Shown here one piece after another: positions 34,837 through 43,544 of a stretch of DNA of 64,000 bases. This stretch comes from JBBRNH01 sp038230415 (lineage in GTDB: Bacteria; Bacteroidota; Bacteroidia; Cytophagales; Spirosomataceae). The stretch lies in contig JBBRNH010000003.1 in NCBI GenBank assembly GCA_038230415.1, positions 62,001-126,000 on the forward strand, in the 5' to 3' direction. The notes beneath the pieces are model-generated. The model was not told the DNA's origin. It did not search any database and saw only the letters and a program-made list of their open reading frames with translations. Every line of letters begins with the position of its first letter. The first letter of the stretch is position 1. The position numbers were made by a program, and so were the translations under genes.

Positions 34837-35832
34837 ATGACCATCGCCTTTTTTAGTTGCCATCCCTACGAACAGCCGTTTCTGGAAGCGGCCAATCAGA
34901 ATGACCGGCACCAACTGCGGTTTCTGCCCCAGTCTCTCACTCCCGACACGGTATCGCTGGCGGCTGGTTGCCAGGCGGTGTGTGTGTTTGTCAACGATCA
35001 ACTGACCCGGCCCGTGTTGCAGGGGCTGGCCGGTCTGGGTATCGGGCTGGTGGCTCTGCGCTGCACCGGCTACAATCAGGTTGACATTCTGGCCGCCCGC
35101 GAACTGGGCATTCGGGTGTTGCGCGTACCGGCCTACTCGCCCCACGCCGTAGCCGAACACGCCGTGGCCCTGCTGCTGTCGCTCAATCGCAAGACGTATT
35201 TAGCCTACCAGCGCACGAGTCAGCATAACTTCACGCTCAACGGGCTGATGGGATTCGATCTGTATGGCAAGCGGGTCGGGGTGATCGGCACGGGTAAAAT
35301 CGGCGCGGCCTTTGCCCGGATCATGCTTGGTTTCGGTTGCCACGTGCTGGCGCATGACAAGGTGCAGTCGGCGGTGTTGCAACAGCTTGGCGTTGCGTTT
35401 GTGCCGTTGGATGAACTGTTGGAAAAATCCGATGTGGTCTCCCTGCATTGCCCGCTGCTGCCCGAAACCCATCACCTCATCAACGCGCCCGCGCTGGCCC
35501 GGATGAAGTCCGGTGCCATACTGATCAACACCAGTCGGGGCGGTCTGCTCGATACGCCCGCCGTGCTGACGGCACTGCAAACCGGCCAACTCGGTGCGCT
35601 GGGGGTGGATGTCTATGAACTCGAAGACGAATTCTTTTTTGCCGACTGGTCTGCCCAATTCCTGCCCGATGCGGATCTGGCCGTGCTGACGCACCTGCCA
35701 AACGTGCTGGTGACGGCGCATCAGGGCTTCTTTACCCGTGAAGCCATGGAGCAGATCGCCCGCACGACGCTCAACAACCTGACCTTTCTGGAGCAAAATC
35801 AAGTACCTCACGATAATAGCCTACTCGTCTAA
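34837..35832 (+). CDS. ldhA: D-lactate dehydrogenase (2-hydroxyacid dehydrogenase family)
   Basis: The enzyme of about 331 residues starts at MTIAFFSCHPYEQPF, downstream of the -7 box at 34768-34775; the longer frame starts before the box. It has the NAD-binding motif GVIGTGKIGAAFARI (about 150), catalytic Arg in NTSRGGLLDT, Glu in YELEDEFFF, and His in TAHQGFFT, the LdhA-type residues. It reduces pyruvate to D-lactate with NADH, a fermentation route that re-oxidises NADH when oxygen is short. The boxes upstream fit control by the regulon. Confidence 0.92.
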   Translation: MTIAFFSCHPYEQPFLEAANQNDRHQLRFLPQSLTPDTVSLAAGCQAVCVFVNDQLTRPVLQGLAGLGIGLVALRCTGYNQVDILAARELGIRVLRVPAYSPHAVAEHAVALLLSLNRKTYLAYQRTSQHNFTLNGLMGFDLYGKRVGVIGTGKIGAAFARIMLGFGCHVLAHDKVQSAVLQQLGVAFVPLDELLEKSDVVSLHCPLLPETHHLINAPALARMKSGAILINTSRGGLLDTPAVLTALQTGQLGALGVDVYELEDEFFFADWSAQFLPDADLAVLTHLPNVLVTAHQGFFTREAMEQIARTTLNNLTFLEQNQVPHDNSLLV

Positions 35833-35836
35833 TTTT

Positions 35837-36178
35837 ATGAAACTCACGTTAAGACCCGTTGATGTCCCGTTTATGGTTGGCGATCTGGTTTGGGTGGCCC
35901 AACCCTGCGGGGATACCAACCCGCAGCCCTACTTCCAGGGACAGATTATGCAGATTATCCTCGACGGTAGCCTGAAACACACCACCGTGATCCGGCAGCG
36001 GCAGGAAAACCATGAGCTGCTCATCAGCAGTGCCGTCTATGACCTAAAACCCGTCGGCGATCACGAAGGTGTACCGCGAATCAGTGTGGACATTGAATTA
36101 TTCACCACCATAAAAACGCTGTTTGCCACTAAAGAAGAACTGCTGGCGAGCCAGTCACAGCCGACTGCTGCCGGCTGA
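35837..36178 (+). CDS. Small protein of unknown function
   Basis: This 113-residue cytosolic protein starts 4 bp after ldhA and is probably co-transcribed. The first half is beta-rich (VGDLVWVAQPCGD, YFQGQIMQIILDGSLKHTTVIRQ), suggesting an SH3- or KOW-like barrel. I recognise no family. The intact frame and tight spacing favour a real gene. Confidence 0.65.
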   Translation: MKLTLRPVDVPFMVGDLVWVAQPCGDTNPQPYFQGQIMQIILDGSLKHTTVIRQRQENHELLISSAVYDLKPVGDHEGVPRISVDIELFTTIKTLFATKEELLASQSQPTAAG

Positions 36179-36499
36179 GTCGGCATCATCCGGCCACTCG
36201 ATAAGGCTAACAGTTTGGTAATGAGCGTGGTGAGGCCATTGACCCGGCCCCGATCCTGACCGCCAACATCGAGGAACCATTGCCCGATCTCCGGCAAACC
36301 TGTACGCGCGTTATCGTGACGCACAACAGGGGTCAGGCCACCCGCATCAGCGACAAAACGGCGTTTTCAACCTCGGCTATGTCGTTGACTATAGCGACAC
36401 CAAACAACGCTTCGGGCAACCCCACGAAGCGGAAACGCAGCGGTATTCGGCGGGAAAATTTGGGTGAACGGTCAGCCTATTCCGGGTACGTTCGTGACC
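36179..36499. pseudogene. Remnant of an unidentified gene
   Basis: A plus-strand frame around 36280-36465 (LYARYRDAQQ, then GVFNLGYVVDYSDTKQRFG) stops at 36465. A +1-shifted frame then reads WVNGQPIPGTFVTLNKNQ to 36525. It looks like a frameshifted 3' part of a gene. The family is not recognised. The remaining bases hold no gene. Confidence 0.4.
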
Positions 36500-36565
36500 T
36501 TAACAAGAATCAGGTCGGCGACTGATTCCTGTCAGGTTAGAACAAATTTGTAGCTGGTAGTTTTG
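36500..36565 (+). promoter_or_regulatory. Regulon promoter of RibD-like reductase gene
   Basis: Half box with TCAG at 36500-36513; full box CTGA-N6-TCAG at 36522-36535; consensus -7 box TAGTTTTG at 36558-36565. Spacing is 22 and 29.5 bp. Confidence 0.85.
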
Positions 36566-36594
36566 TGCCGGTATCAATCAAAAACAACGCTGAC

Positions 36595-37137
36595 ATGAGA
36601 AAAGTGATCGTGGCCGAATATGTGTCATTGGATGGCATGATGGATAATCCGGCCTGGACGGGGCCGTACTTCGATGAGGAACTGGGAACGCTGCAACATG
36701 AGCTGTTAATGGCGAGCGATGCCCTGTTGCTGGGCCGTCTGACGTATGAAGGGTTTGCCGGAGCCTGGCCGTCGATGACCGACGAAACCGGGTTTGCCGA
36801 CCGCATGAACAGCCTACCCAAATTTGTGGCCTCAACAACGCTGGAGAAAGCCGACTGGAATGCCAGCATAATTCAGGGGCAGGTTACCGAAGCAGTGGCC
36901 CGACTAAAACAACAGCCCGGTCAGCATATCCTGATTTACGGCAGTGGCGAACTGGTGCAGACTCTCATGCAGGATAACCTCATTGATGAATACCGGCTGA
37001 TGGTATTTCCGGTTGTGCTGGGCCGGGGCAAGCGGTTCTTCAAAGATGGCAGCGATACGTCTTTGCTATTGGTAGATACCAAAATGACCGGTTCCGGTGT
37101 CGCTGTTCTCACCTATAAGCCAGTCGAACGACGATAA
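36595..37137 (+). CDS. Dihydrofolate reductase family / RibD C-terminal-like protein
   Basis: This 180-residue protein starts at MRKVIVAEYVSLDGMMDNP, the usual N-terminus of the stand-alone RibD C-terminal (YyaP/YwjB) family, and ends with a typical core: LLGRLTYEGFAGAWPS (nucleotide-binding helix) and ILIYGSGELVQTLMQDNLIDEYRLMVFPVVLGRGKR split over two strands. The family is related to DHFR and binds NADPH; its physiological substrate is not known. It is transcribed from its own regulon promoter and followed by another. Confidence 0.88.
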   Translation: MRKVIVAEYVSLDGMMDNPAWTGPYFDEELGTLQHELLMASDALLLGRLTYEGFAGAWPSMTDETGFADRMNSLPKFVASTTLEKADWNASIIQGQVTEAVARLKQQPGQHILIYGSGELVQTLMQDNLIDEYRLMVFPVVLGRGKRFFKDGSDTSLLLVDTKMTGSGVAVLTYKPVERR

Positions 37138-37160
37138 AATCACCGTCAGGGGGGTCGGTA

Positions 37161-37226
37161 CTGACAACAATCAGCTTCCCGACTGACGGGTGTCATAGAT
37201 TGGCCGGGGCCAATGTCTTCCCTTTG
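37161..37226 (+). promoter_or_regulatory. Regulon promoter of the USP-ADH-USP-ATPase operon
   Basis: Two full boxes: CTGA-N6-TCAG at 37161-37174 and CTGA-N6-TCAT at 37183-37196; -7 box TCCCTTTG at 37219-37226. Spacing is 22 and 29.5 bp. It fixes the USP start at 37249 rather than 37213. Confidence 0.88.
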
Positions 37227-37248
37227 TGGCAGGATAAACCTCTACACG

Positions 37249-38088
37249 ATGAAGACGATCTTAGTGCCGACCGATTTAAGTGAATTAGCCAACAACGCCC
37301 TTCACGTAGCCGTTGACATTGCCCGTACCGACGATGCCGAGATTCTGCTGGTGCATTACCTGCCCTTTTCGATAGCCACGGCCAGCACCGCCGAGGGGTC
37401 AATACAACTTGCCAGCTACCTCAACGAGCAGGAAGAAGACGACAAAATAGCCTTACAGCAAGTCGTTGATGACCCGGCCTTCCACGATGTTCGCATCGTT
37501 CCGATTACGTGCCGGGATGCGGGTGGGGTTTACGAAGCCATGACCGAGCGGGGCGCGGATTTGATCGTGTTGGGAACGCACGGCACGTCTGGCTGGGACG
37601 AGTTGATGTTCGGTTCCAACGCCGAACACATCGTTCGGCACGCGCACTGCCCGGTGCTGGTACTGAAAGGGGCCATCACTACGTTTGACCCAAAAAATCC
37701 GGTTGTGGCTATTGACATGGACGAAGTGCTGAAAACCAACTGGCCCGCTTATCCCTTCAACGCAGCGGGCAAGGGACTGAGGCAGTTTGTTTATATCAGC
37801 ACACCCACCGATGCCTTAGCCGACGAAGGAGTCACGGCCTGGATGCAGGAACTGGCGCAGCAAAATGGCATTGCCGATTACGAATTTCACGTCCGCCACG
37901 CCCGCACGGTGGAGAATGGTATCCTGAACTATGCCCATGAGCGTGAGGCCGACTTAATTGTACTCTTCACCCACGGGCGCACCGGCCTGAACCACCTCTT
38001 GCAGGGCAGCGTGGCCGAAGATGTGCTGAATCACGCGCCCGTGCCGGTGCTGATTTTACGAATCAACGAGGACAGCGGCCAGCCGTAA
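37249..38088 (+). CDS. Tandem universal stress protein, first copy
   Basis: This protein of about 279 residues has two USP domains: 1-145 (MKTILVPTDLSELANNAL, then a GTHGTSGWDELMFGSNAEHIVRHAHCPVLVL ATP-loop region) and 146-279 (FTHGRTGLNHLLQGSVAEDVL). The G-x-H-G and G-x9-G(S/T) nucleotide-binding pattern is present in both halves, so ATP binding is plausible. Universal stress proteins aid survival under energy or oxygen limitation. It is the first gene of an operon with adhP, a second USP and a cation ATPase. Confidence 0.9.
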   Translation: MKTILVPTDLSELANNALHVAVDIARTDDAEILLVHYLPFSIATASTAEGSIQLASYLNEQEEDDKIALQQVVDDPAFHDVRIVPITCRDAGGVYEAMTERGADLIVLGTHGTSGWDELMFGSNAEHIVRHAHCPVLVLKGAITTFDPKNPVVAIDMDEVLKTNWPAYPFNAAGKGLRQFVYISTPTDALADEGVTAWMQELAQQNGIADYEFHVRHARTVENGILNYAHEREADLIVLFTHGRTGLNHLLQGSVAEDVLNHAPVPVLILRINEDSGQP

Positions 38089-38142
38089 CAATCAACGCAT
38101 TAACCCCAATTCAGTCAATCCACTCAATCAACTCTTTGCGTT

Positions 38143-39168
38143 ATGAAAACCACCATGAAAGCCGCCGTTGCCCGCGTATATGGGCAGCCGTTACAGATTG
38201 AACAGGTGCCCGTGCCGACCGTGGTTCCGGGCCGGATTCTGGTTAAAGTCGCGGCCTGCGGGGTGTGCCACACCGACCTCCACGCCATCAACGGCGACTG
38301 GCCCGTGCGCGCTACGCTCCCCCTGATTCCGGGACACGAAGGTGTAGGAACGGTGGTGGCGGTCGGGGCCGGGGTGCAGCACGTCAAAGAAGGCGACCGG
38401 GTGGGCGTTCCCTGGCTGTTTACGGCCTGCGGCCACTGTACCTACTGTTTGTCGGGTTGGGAAACGCTCTGCGAGTCGCAACAGAACACGGGTTACTCGG
38501 TGCCGGGCAGCTTTGCCGAGTACGTCCTGGCCGATCCCAATTACGTGGGGCCGCTGCCGGATGGGTTGTCGTTTCACGAAGCCGCACCCATTGTTTGTGC
38601 CGGGGTTACGGTTTATAAAGGCTTGAAAGAAACCGACGTGCGGCCTGGCGAATGGGTCGTGATTTCGGGCATCGGCGGGCTGGGACATCTGGCCGTGCAG
38701 TACGCCAAAGCGATGGGGATGCACGTAGCCGCCGTAGATATCAGCCCCGGTAAACTGATTCTGGCAACGGCGGTCGGGGCCGATCTGGTGGTCAACGCCA
38801 CCACCGAAGACCCGGTTGCTGCCATCCAGAAAGCCATCGGCGGGGCTGCTGGCGTGTTGGTCACGGCTCCGTCGCAACCCGCTTTTGCCCAGGGCGTTGG
38901 TATGCTGCGCCGGGGCGGAACACTGTCGTTGGTGGGCTTGCCGCCGGGCGAGTTTGGGTTGAATATCTTCGAGGTCGTGCTGACCCGCAAGACCGTCCGG
39001 GGGTCTATCGTCGGCACCCGGCTCGATTTGGCCGAGAGCCTGGCGTTTGCCGCCGAGGGCCGCGTTACGGTGCATTACCGCCGGGAGCCATTGGAGAATA
39101 TCAACCAGATTTTTGCCGACATGAAAGCCGGGCAGATTGACGGGCGCGTGGTGCTGGACATCAATTAA
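38143..39168 (+). CDS. adhP: Zinc-dependent alcohol dehydrogenase
   Basis: This 341-residue medium-chain dehydrogenase has the catalytic zinc ligands in CGVCHTDLH (Cys, His) and GHEGVG (His-Glu), and the structural zinc cysteines in CGHCTYCLSGWETLC. The NAD motif GIGGLGHLAVQYAKAMG is near residue 180. It interconverts ethanol and acetaldehyde, consuming NADH in fermentation. A possible second start lies at 38155. It lies 54 bp after the first USP gene and 17 bp before the second; a TTTG-type -7 candidate at 38131-38138 could give extra internal transcription, but no regulon box sits at the proper distance. Confidence 0.93.
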   Translation: MKTTMKAAVARVYGQPLQIEQVPVPTVVPGRILVKVAACGVCHTDLHAINGDWPVRATLPLIPGHEGVGTVVAVGAGVQHVKEGDRVGVPWLFTACGHCTYCLSGWETLCESQQNTGYSVPGSFAEYVLADPNYVGPLPDGLSFHEAAPIVCAGVTVYKGLKETDVRPGEWVVISGIGGLGHLAVQYAKAMGMHVAAVDISPGKLILATAVGADLVVNATTEDPVAAIQKAIGGAAGVLVTAPSQPAFAQGVGMLRRGGTLSLVGLPPGEFGLNIFEVVLTRKTVRGSIVGTRLDLAESLAFAAEGRVTVHYRREPLENINQIFADMKAGQIDGRVVLDIN

Positions 39169-39185
39169 TCGCGATCACCCCGGCC

Positions 39186-40019
39186 ATGAAAAAAATCCTC
39201 GTCACCACCGACTTTTCCGTCAACTCGAAGGCGGCTGTGCGTTTCGCCATTCAACTCGCGTCGCAGTCGGATACCGCGCTGACATTTCTGCACGTGCAAC
39301 ATATCATGCGGATGACCTCCTGGAACGAGGCCACCTACGCGGCCTACGAGAAAAGCGAAGTAGCGAAGGCCCATAAAACGCTGACTGATTTTGTGGAATC
39401 GGTCTATAAATCGCTGAAAATCAGTCTTGTAACGCATCTGTACGTTATCCAGAATTCGCCGTTTGCCGATAGCACCATCATGGCATACGCCACCGACCAT
39501 GCTTTCGATTACGTCTGCGTCAGTGCGCGGGGAGCCGGGATGATGGAAAAACTATTCGGTACCACTACGGCCAACCTCATCAACCAATCGGCGGTGCCGG
39601 TCATTGCCGTGCCGGGAAATTATCGGGCCGCTAAACTGACTACGGTGCTGTATGCCAGCGATCTGAGCAGCCTCGAACCTCAGCTAAGGCGCGTGGTCAA
39701 CTTTGCCAAACCAGCCGGGGCTGCCGTTGACCTGTTGCACTTCAGCGCACCCAATGAGCCGGTCACGGACCCCGAAATTATCCGCATGGCTGTTCAGACC
39801 TACACCGACTATCCCGTAACGGTGCATCTCAGACCCCGCCATTTTGAGACGGCCCTTACCGACGAGATCGAATCGGTTATCAAGGCCCGAAAACCATCGG
39901 TGGTGGTGATGTTCACGACCCAAAACGACGGCTTTTTCAATCGCCTGTTTCTGTCGAGCAACTCCGTTGACTGCTCGTTTCTGACCACGGCTCCGTTGCT
40001 GGTATTCAAAAAATCCTGA
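39186..40019 (+). CDS. Tandem universal stress protein, second copy
   Basis: The protein has 277 residues with two USP-like halves. The N-terminal one (MKKILVTTDFSVNSKAAVRF, then VSARGAGMMEKLFGTTTANLINQS) keeps a G-x9-G(S/T)-type loop. The C-terminal half ends VVMFTTQNDGFFNRLFLSSNS and lacks the glycine pattern, so it may not bind nucleotide. It is only distantly related to the USP at 37249. Seven bases separate it from the cation ATPase gene, so the two are almost certainly co-translated. Confidence 0.88.
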   Translation: MKKILVTTDFSVNSKAAVRFAIQLASQSDTALTFLHVQHIMRMTSWNEATYAAYEKSEVAKAHKTLTDFVESVYKSLKISLVTHLYVIQNSPFADSTIMAYATDHAFDYVCVSARGAGMMEKLFGTTTANLINQSAVPVIAVPGNYRAAKLTTVLYASDLSSLEPQLRRVVNFAKPAGAAVDLLHFSAPNEPVTDPEIIRMAVQTYTDYPVTVHLRPRHFETALTDEIESVIKARKPSVVVMFTTQNDGFFNRLFLSSNSVDCSFLTTAPLLVFKKS

Positions 40020-40026
40020 TTGGGTT

Positions 40027-42621
40027 ATGGAGTACTACGCCACCCCGGTTGCTGACGTGGCCCGCTCGCTTGGCACATCGCCAGCGGGACTCAGCCCGGA
40101 AACGGTGCAGCAACGGCTGGCCGAGTTTGGCAGTAACCAGATTCAGGATACCAAAACCAAAACCGTTTGGCAGATGCTGTTGCATCAGGTAACGGACGTG
40201 ATGATTCTGATATTGGTGGCGGCTGCCATCATCTCGGCGGTTGTGGGCGAGTTGAAGTCAGCATACGTTATTGGGGCAATTATTATCCTGAACGCAATCA
40301 TTGGGTTCGTGCAGGAATACCGGGCCGAAAAAGCGATGGAGGCCCTCAAAAAAATGGCCGCCAACCGGGCGCGGGTACTGCGAAACGGACAAGCTACTGA
40401 TCTGGACGCGAGTGAGTTGGTGCCGGGAGACGTGACGCTACTCGAAGCCGGAAACATCATCCCCGCCGATGTTCGGTTTGCGGAAGTCCACGCCCTGAAA
40501 GTGGATGAATCGTCACTGACGGGCGAATCGGCCAACGTTGAAAAGACCGCCGACGCGCTGCCCGAAGGCGATTACCCGCTCGGCGACCGGCTCAACATGG
40601 GCTACAAAGGCACGTTTGTGACCAACGGACGGGCCACCGCTTATGTCGTTGCCACCGGCATGACCACCGAATTAGGCAAGATTGCTACCCTCGTCCAGAC
40701 CGACGACTCGGCCACGCCCCTGCAAAAACGGCTCGGTACGCTCGGCAAACAGTTGGCGGCAGCGGCTTTGGTCATCTGCCTGATTTTCTTCGGGGTTGGC
40801 CTGTTGCGGGGTGAGCCGTGGATGAATTTATTGCTGGTCTCTATCTCGCTGGCCGTAGCCGCCATTCCCGAAGCCCTGCCCGCCGTGGTGACGGTGGCAC
40901 TGGCCTTAGGCGCGAAACGATTGGTAAAAAGCCACGCGCTGGTGCGAAAACTGGCCGCCGTTGAAACGCTCGGTTCCGTCACTTATATCTGTACCGACAA
41001 AACCGGAACGCTGACCATTAACCGGATGACGGTGGAAGAAACGGATGCCTCGCCTGATTTTTCGCTGCCCATTCTTGCCAACGGCGACGCGCTGCTGACC
41101 GCGATGGCCCTCAACAACGACGTGACGACCGACAAAGAAGGCAAGCCCCTCGGCGACTCGACCGAGGTGGCCCTGGTGCAGTATGCCGCCGACCGAGATT
41201 ATGCCCGCACGACGCTCGAAACCCGGTTTCCGCGCATCGCCGAGCTGCCGTTCGATTCGGCCCGCAGGTGCATGACCACCCTACACCAAACCGATCAGGG
41301 CGTGCTGGTCATTACCAAAGGAGCCGTTGGGTCGCTGTTCAAACAACTCGCCGATGACCAGCAGCCCGGTGTTCCTGACCTGCGAACCCGCGTGGACGCG
41401 CTGGCCGCACAAGGCTTCCGAACGCTGGGCTTTGCCGGAAAACTACTGCCCGAACGGCCCGATACCGTTGACCCCACCACCATCGAAACCGGGCTGAGTT
41501 TCATCGGCTTTGTGGGCCTGATGGACCCGCCCCGCCACGAAGCCCGGCAGGCCGTGGCCGAATGTCGGGAGGCTGGTATCGTTACCGTCATGATTACCGG
41601 CGACCATAAACTGACCGCCAAAGCCATTGCCGAGACGCTCGGTATCATCAACTCAGAGACTGATCTGGTGCTGACCGGGCCGGAATTGGGCAAGTTGGAC
41701 GATGCCGCTTTTGCCGACATGGTAGAGCGCGTCCGAGTGTATGCCCGCGTTGATCCGGCCCAGAAGCTACGGATTATCAACGCGTTGCAGGCCCGGCATC
41801 AGTTCGTCGCCATGACCGGCGACGGCGTAAACGACGCGCCCGCGCTCAAAAACGCCGACATCGGCGTGGCGATGGGCATCACCGGCACCGAGGTCGCCAA
41901 AGAAGCCGCAGCCATGATTCTGCTCGACGATAATTTTGCGACTATCGTGACGGCGGTGAAGCACGGGCGACGGATTTTCGACAACATCATCAAGTTTATC
42001 CGCTACATTTTGTCGGGCAATGCGGGCGAGATTTTTGCCATTTTTCTGGCTCCATTTTTTGGTCTGCCCATCCCCCTGCTGGCGATTCATATTCTGTGGA
42101 TCAATCTCATCACCGACGGACTGCCGGGCCTTGCGCTGGCCTACGAACCCGCCGAGAAAAACACCATGCAACGCCCCCCGATTGACCCGCGCCAGACCAT
42201 TTTTGCCGATGGTTTGGGCGGTCAGTCGCTACTGGGATTTGTGCTGTGGGTTGGGTTGCTGATTGGGGCTGTCACGATTGGCATTCAGGCGTGGGCGATT
42301 CAGAACAAGCTCCCGCACTGGCAAACGATGACCTTTACCGTGCTGTGTTTCAGTCAGTTGGGCAACGCCATCGCCATCCGGTCGTGCCGGGAGTCGGTGT
42401 TCAGTATGGGTCTGTTGGCGAACAAACCGATGTTGGGGGCTATCGTGCTGACCGTAGCCCTACAATTGCTGGTGATTTACGTGCCGTTTTTCAATGACCT
42501 CTTTCAGACGCAACCGCTGACGTGGCAAGAACTGGGCATCACGGTAGGGGTGTCGAGCCTTGTTTTTTGGGCGGTTGAGATTCAGAAATTAGTGCTGCGG
42601 ATGCAGGCTAAAACTGGATAA
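40027..42621 (+). CDS. P2-type cation-transporting ATPase (Ca2+/Mn2+-like)
   Basis: The length of 864 residues is normal for bacterial SERCA/PMR1-like pumps. An N-terminal cation-ATPase domain (LAEFGSNQIQD) is followed by LTGES (actuator), membrane helix 4 with AAIPEALPAVVTVAL (the Pro-Glu cation site of Ca2+ pumps), DKTGTLT (phosphorylation Asp) and TGDGVNDAPAL (hinge). The C-terminal helices have NLITDGLPGLALA. Mycobacterial CtpF, a DosR-regulated Ca2+ pump, has the same layout. It is the last gene of the operon that starts at the 37161-37226 promoter. Confidence 0.92.
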   Translation: MEYYATPVADVARSLGTSPAGLSPETVQQRLAEFGSNQIQDTKTKTVWQMLLHQVTDVMILILVAAAIISAVVGELKSAYVIGAIIILNAIIGFVQEYRAEKAMEALKKMAANRARVLRNGQATDLDASELVPGDVTLLEAGNIIPADVRFAEVHALKVDESSLTGESANVEKTADALPEGDYPLGDRLNMGYKGTFVTNGRATAYVVATGMTTELGKIATLVQTDDSATPLQKRLGTLGKQLAAAALVICLIFFGVGLLRGEPWMNLLLVSISLAVAAIPEALPAVVTVALALGAKRLVKSHALVRKLAAVETLGSVTYICTDKTGTLTINRMTVEETDASPDFSLPILANGDALLTAMALNNDVTTDKEGKPLGDSTEVALVQYAADRDYARTTLETRFPRIAELPFDSARRCMTTLHQTDQGVLVITKGAVGSLFKQLADDQQPGVPDLRTRVDALAAQGFRTLGFAGKLLPERPDTVDPTTIETGLSFIGFVGLMDPPRHEARQAVAECREAGIVTVMITGDHKLTAKAIAETLGIINSETDLVLTGPELGKLDDAAFADMVERVRVYARVDPAQKLRIINALQARHQFVAMTGDGVNDAPALKNADIGVAMGITGTEVAKEAAAMILLDDNFATIVTAVKHGRRIFDNIIKFIRYILSGNAGEIFAIFLAPFFGLPIPLLAIHILWINLITDGLPGLALAYEPAEKNTMQRPPIDPRQTIFADGLGGQSLLGFVLWVGLLIGAVTIGIQAWAIQNKLPHWQTMTFTVLCFSQLGNAIAIRSCRESVFSMGLLANKPMLGAIVLTVALQLLVIYVPFFNDLFQTQPLTWQELGITVGVSSLVFWAVEIQKLVLRMQAKTG

Positions 42622-42629
42622 ATAGCTGG

Positions 42630-43103
42630 TTACTTTTTGTACCAGGCCCGGACGGGCGGCAACAGGGCGACAAAGAGAATTTTGACGGCCAGCAGCATAT
42701 AAATCGTATGGAGCCAGCCCACCGCCTGCAAAAACATCATCTCGGCCTGCAACCAGATAATCAGCGCGAAGGCCACGTAAATACTGCCCGTCCAGGCCCA
42801 GTGCATATCGGGGTAAAAATTAAGCCGGTCGGCCAACGGGCTGACCGGCTTTTTCAGTAGCGCAAACACCAATCCGCACGGCACCAGCCCCAGCACCACA
42901 AACAGGAGCAGGCCGGGAAGCTCAAAGTTGGGAAACGGCGATTTGTCCAGCAGCGAGAGCGGCATTCCGAACAGCTTACCCGATGGTGAAACGATCAGTA
43001 TGCCCCCGCCAAACACCGCGCCCATGCCGAGCAGGGCCAGCAAAAACAGCAGGCAATTCCGGGCCATTGCCGGGTTTTTGAATAGGGCTTCGATGGCCAT
43101 CAC
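42630..43103 (-). CDS. Integral membrane protein of unknown function
   Basis: This 157-residue protein has four predicted membrane segments (NCLLFLLALLGMGAVFGGGI, GLLLFVVLGLVPCGLVFALL, IYVAFALIIWLQAEMMFLQ, HTIYMLLAVKILFVALL). I see no catalytic motif. It ends the minus-strand operon led by the beta-barrel gene, and its start is 1 bp from the stop of the GerW-like gene, implying coupled expression. Its 3' end faces the cation ATPase gene. Confidence 0.75.
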   Translation of the reverse strand: MMAIEALFKNPAMARNCLLFLLALLGMGAVFGGGILIVSPSGKLFGMPLSLLDKSPFPNFELPGLLLFVVLGLVPCGLVFALLKKPVSPLADRLNFYPDMHWAWTGSIYVAFALIIWLQAEMMFLQAVGWLHTIYMLLAVKILFVALLPPVRAWYKK

Positions 43104-43104
43104 C

Positions 43105-43506
43105 TTATCGTTTCACCAGTTTCGAAACGGCCAATTGGCCCAGCATGAAACCGGCAGCTACACTGATAATCAGCTCTTTCAGGCCGTAAACCGGGATAAA
43201 CCGGGTCCGCTTCGGCGTAATCTCAAACACGCCCCGCGCCACCGCATACATACCACCTCCGCCACCGCCCCCGCCACCGGGTGTTTCGGGCCGGTCTGTC
43301 GATTTCGGGTGTGACGGGTCGGGTAGCAGCAGTTGTTTGTTTTGCCGACGGCCATGCCCGTAGCCACCGCCCATACTGACCATTACCTGCGCCACGGGGA
43401 TAATCACTTTATCGCCCGCCCGGACGGGTTCGCCGAAGACGTTTTCGGCAGATGCGTGTTGGGTCAGGCCGTCGGCCATCGTGTTCAGAAAATTGTCATC
43501 GTTCAT
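43105..43506 (-). CDS. GerW (YtfJ) family-like protein, copy 1
   Basis: This 133-residue protein has an N-terminal segment, ENVFGEPVRAGDKVIIPVAQV, that matches the start of the YtfJ/GerW sporulation-protein fold. A Gly-rich stretch (nine Gly) and a membrane-like helix (IISVAAGFMLGQLAV) follow at the C-terminus. A second member occurs at 57840-58289. The role outside sporulating bacteria is not known. It lies in the operon nitroreductase, GerW-like, membrane protein (gaps 38 and 1 bp). Confidence 0.75.
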   Translation of the reverse strand: MNDDNFLNTMADGLTQHASAENVFGEPVRAGDKVIIPVAQVMVSMGGGYGHGRRQNKQLLLPDPSHPKSTDRPETPGGGGGGGGGMYAVARGVFEITPKRTRFIPVYGLKELIISVAAGFMLGQLAVSKLVKR

Positions 43507-43544
43507 GCTGTTATATGTTAATTGTGAACTCGTTAACTTGTTTC

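Noticed and set aside
38095..38140. Regulon promoter directly upstream of adhP
   Set aside because: A TTTG -7-like box exists at 38131-38138, but no TGA-N6-TCA box lies at 29.5 bp.
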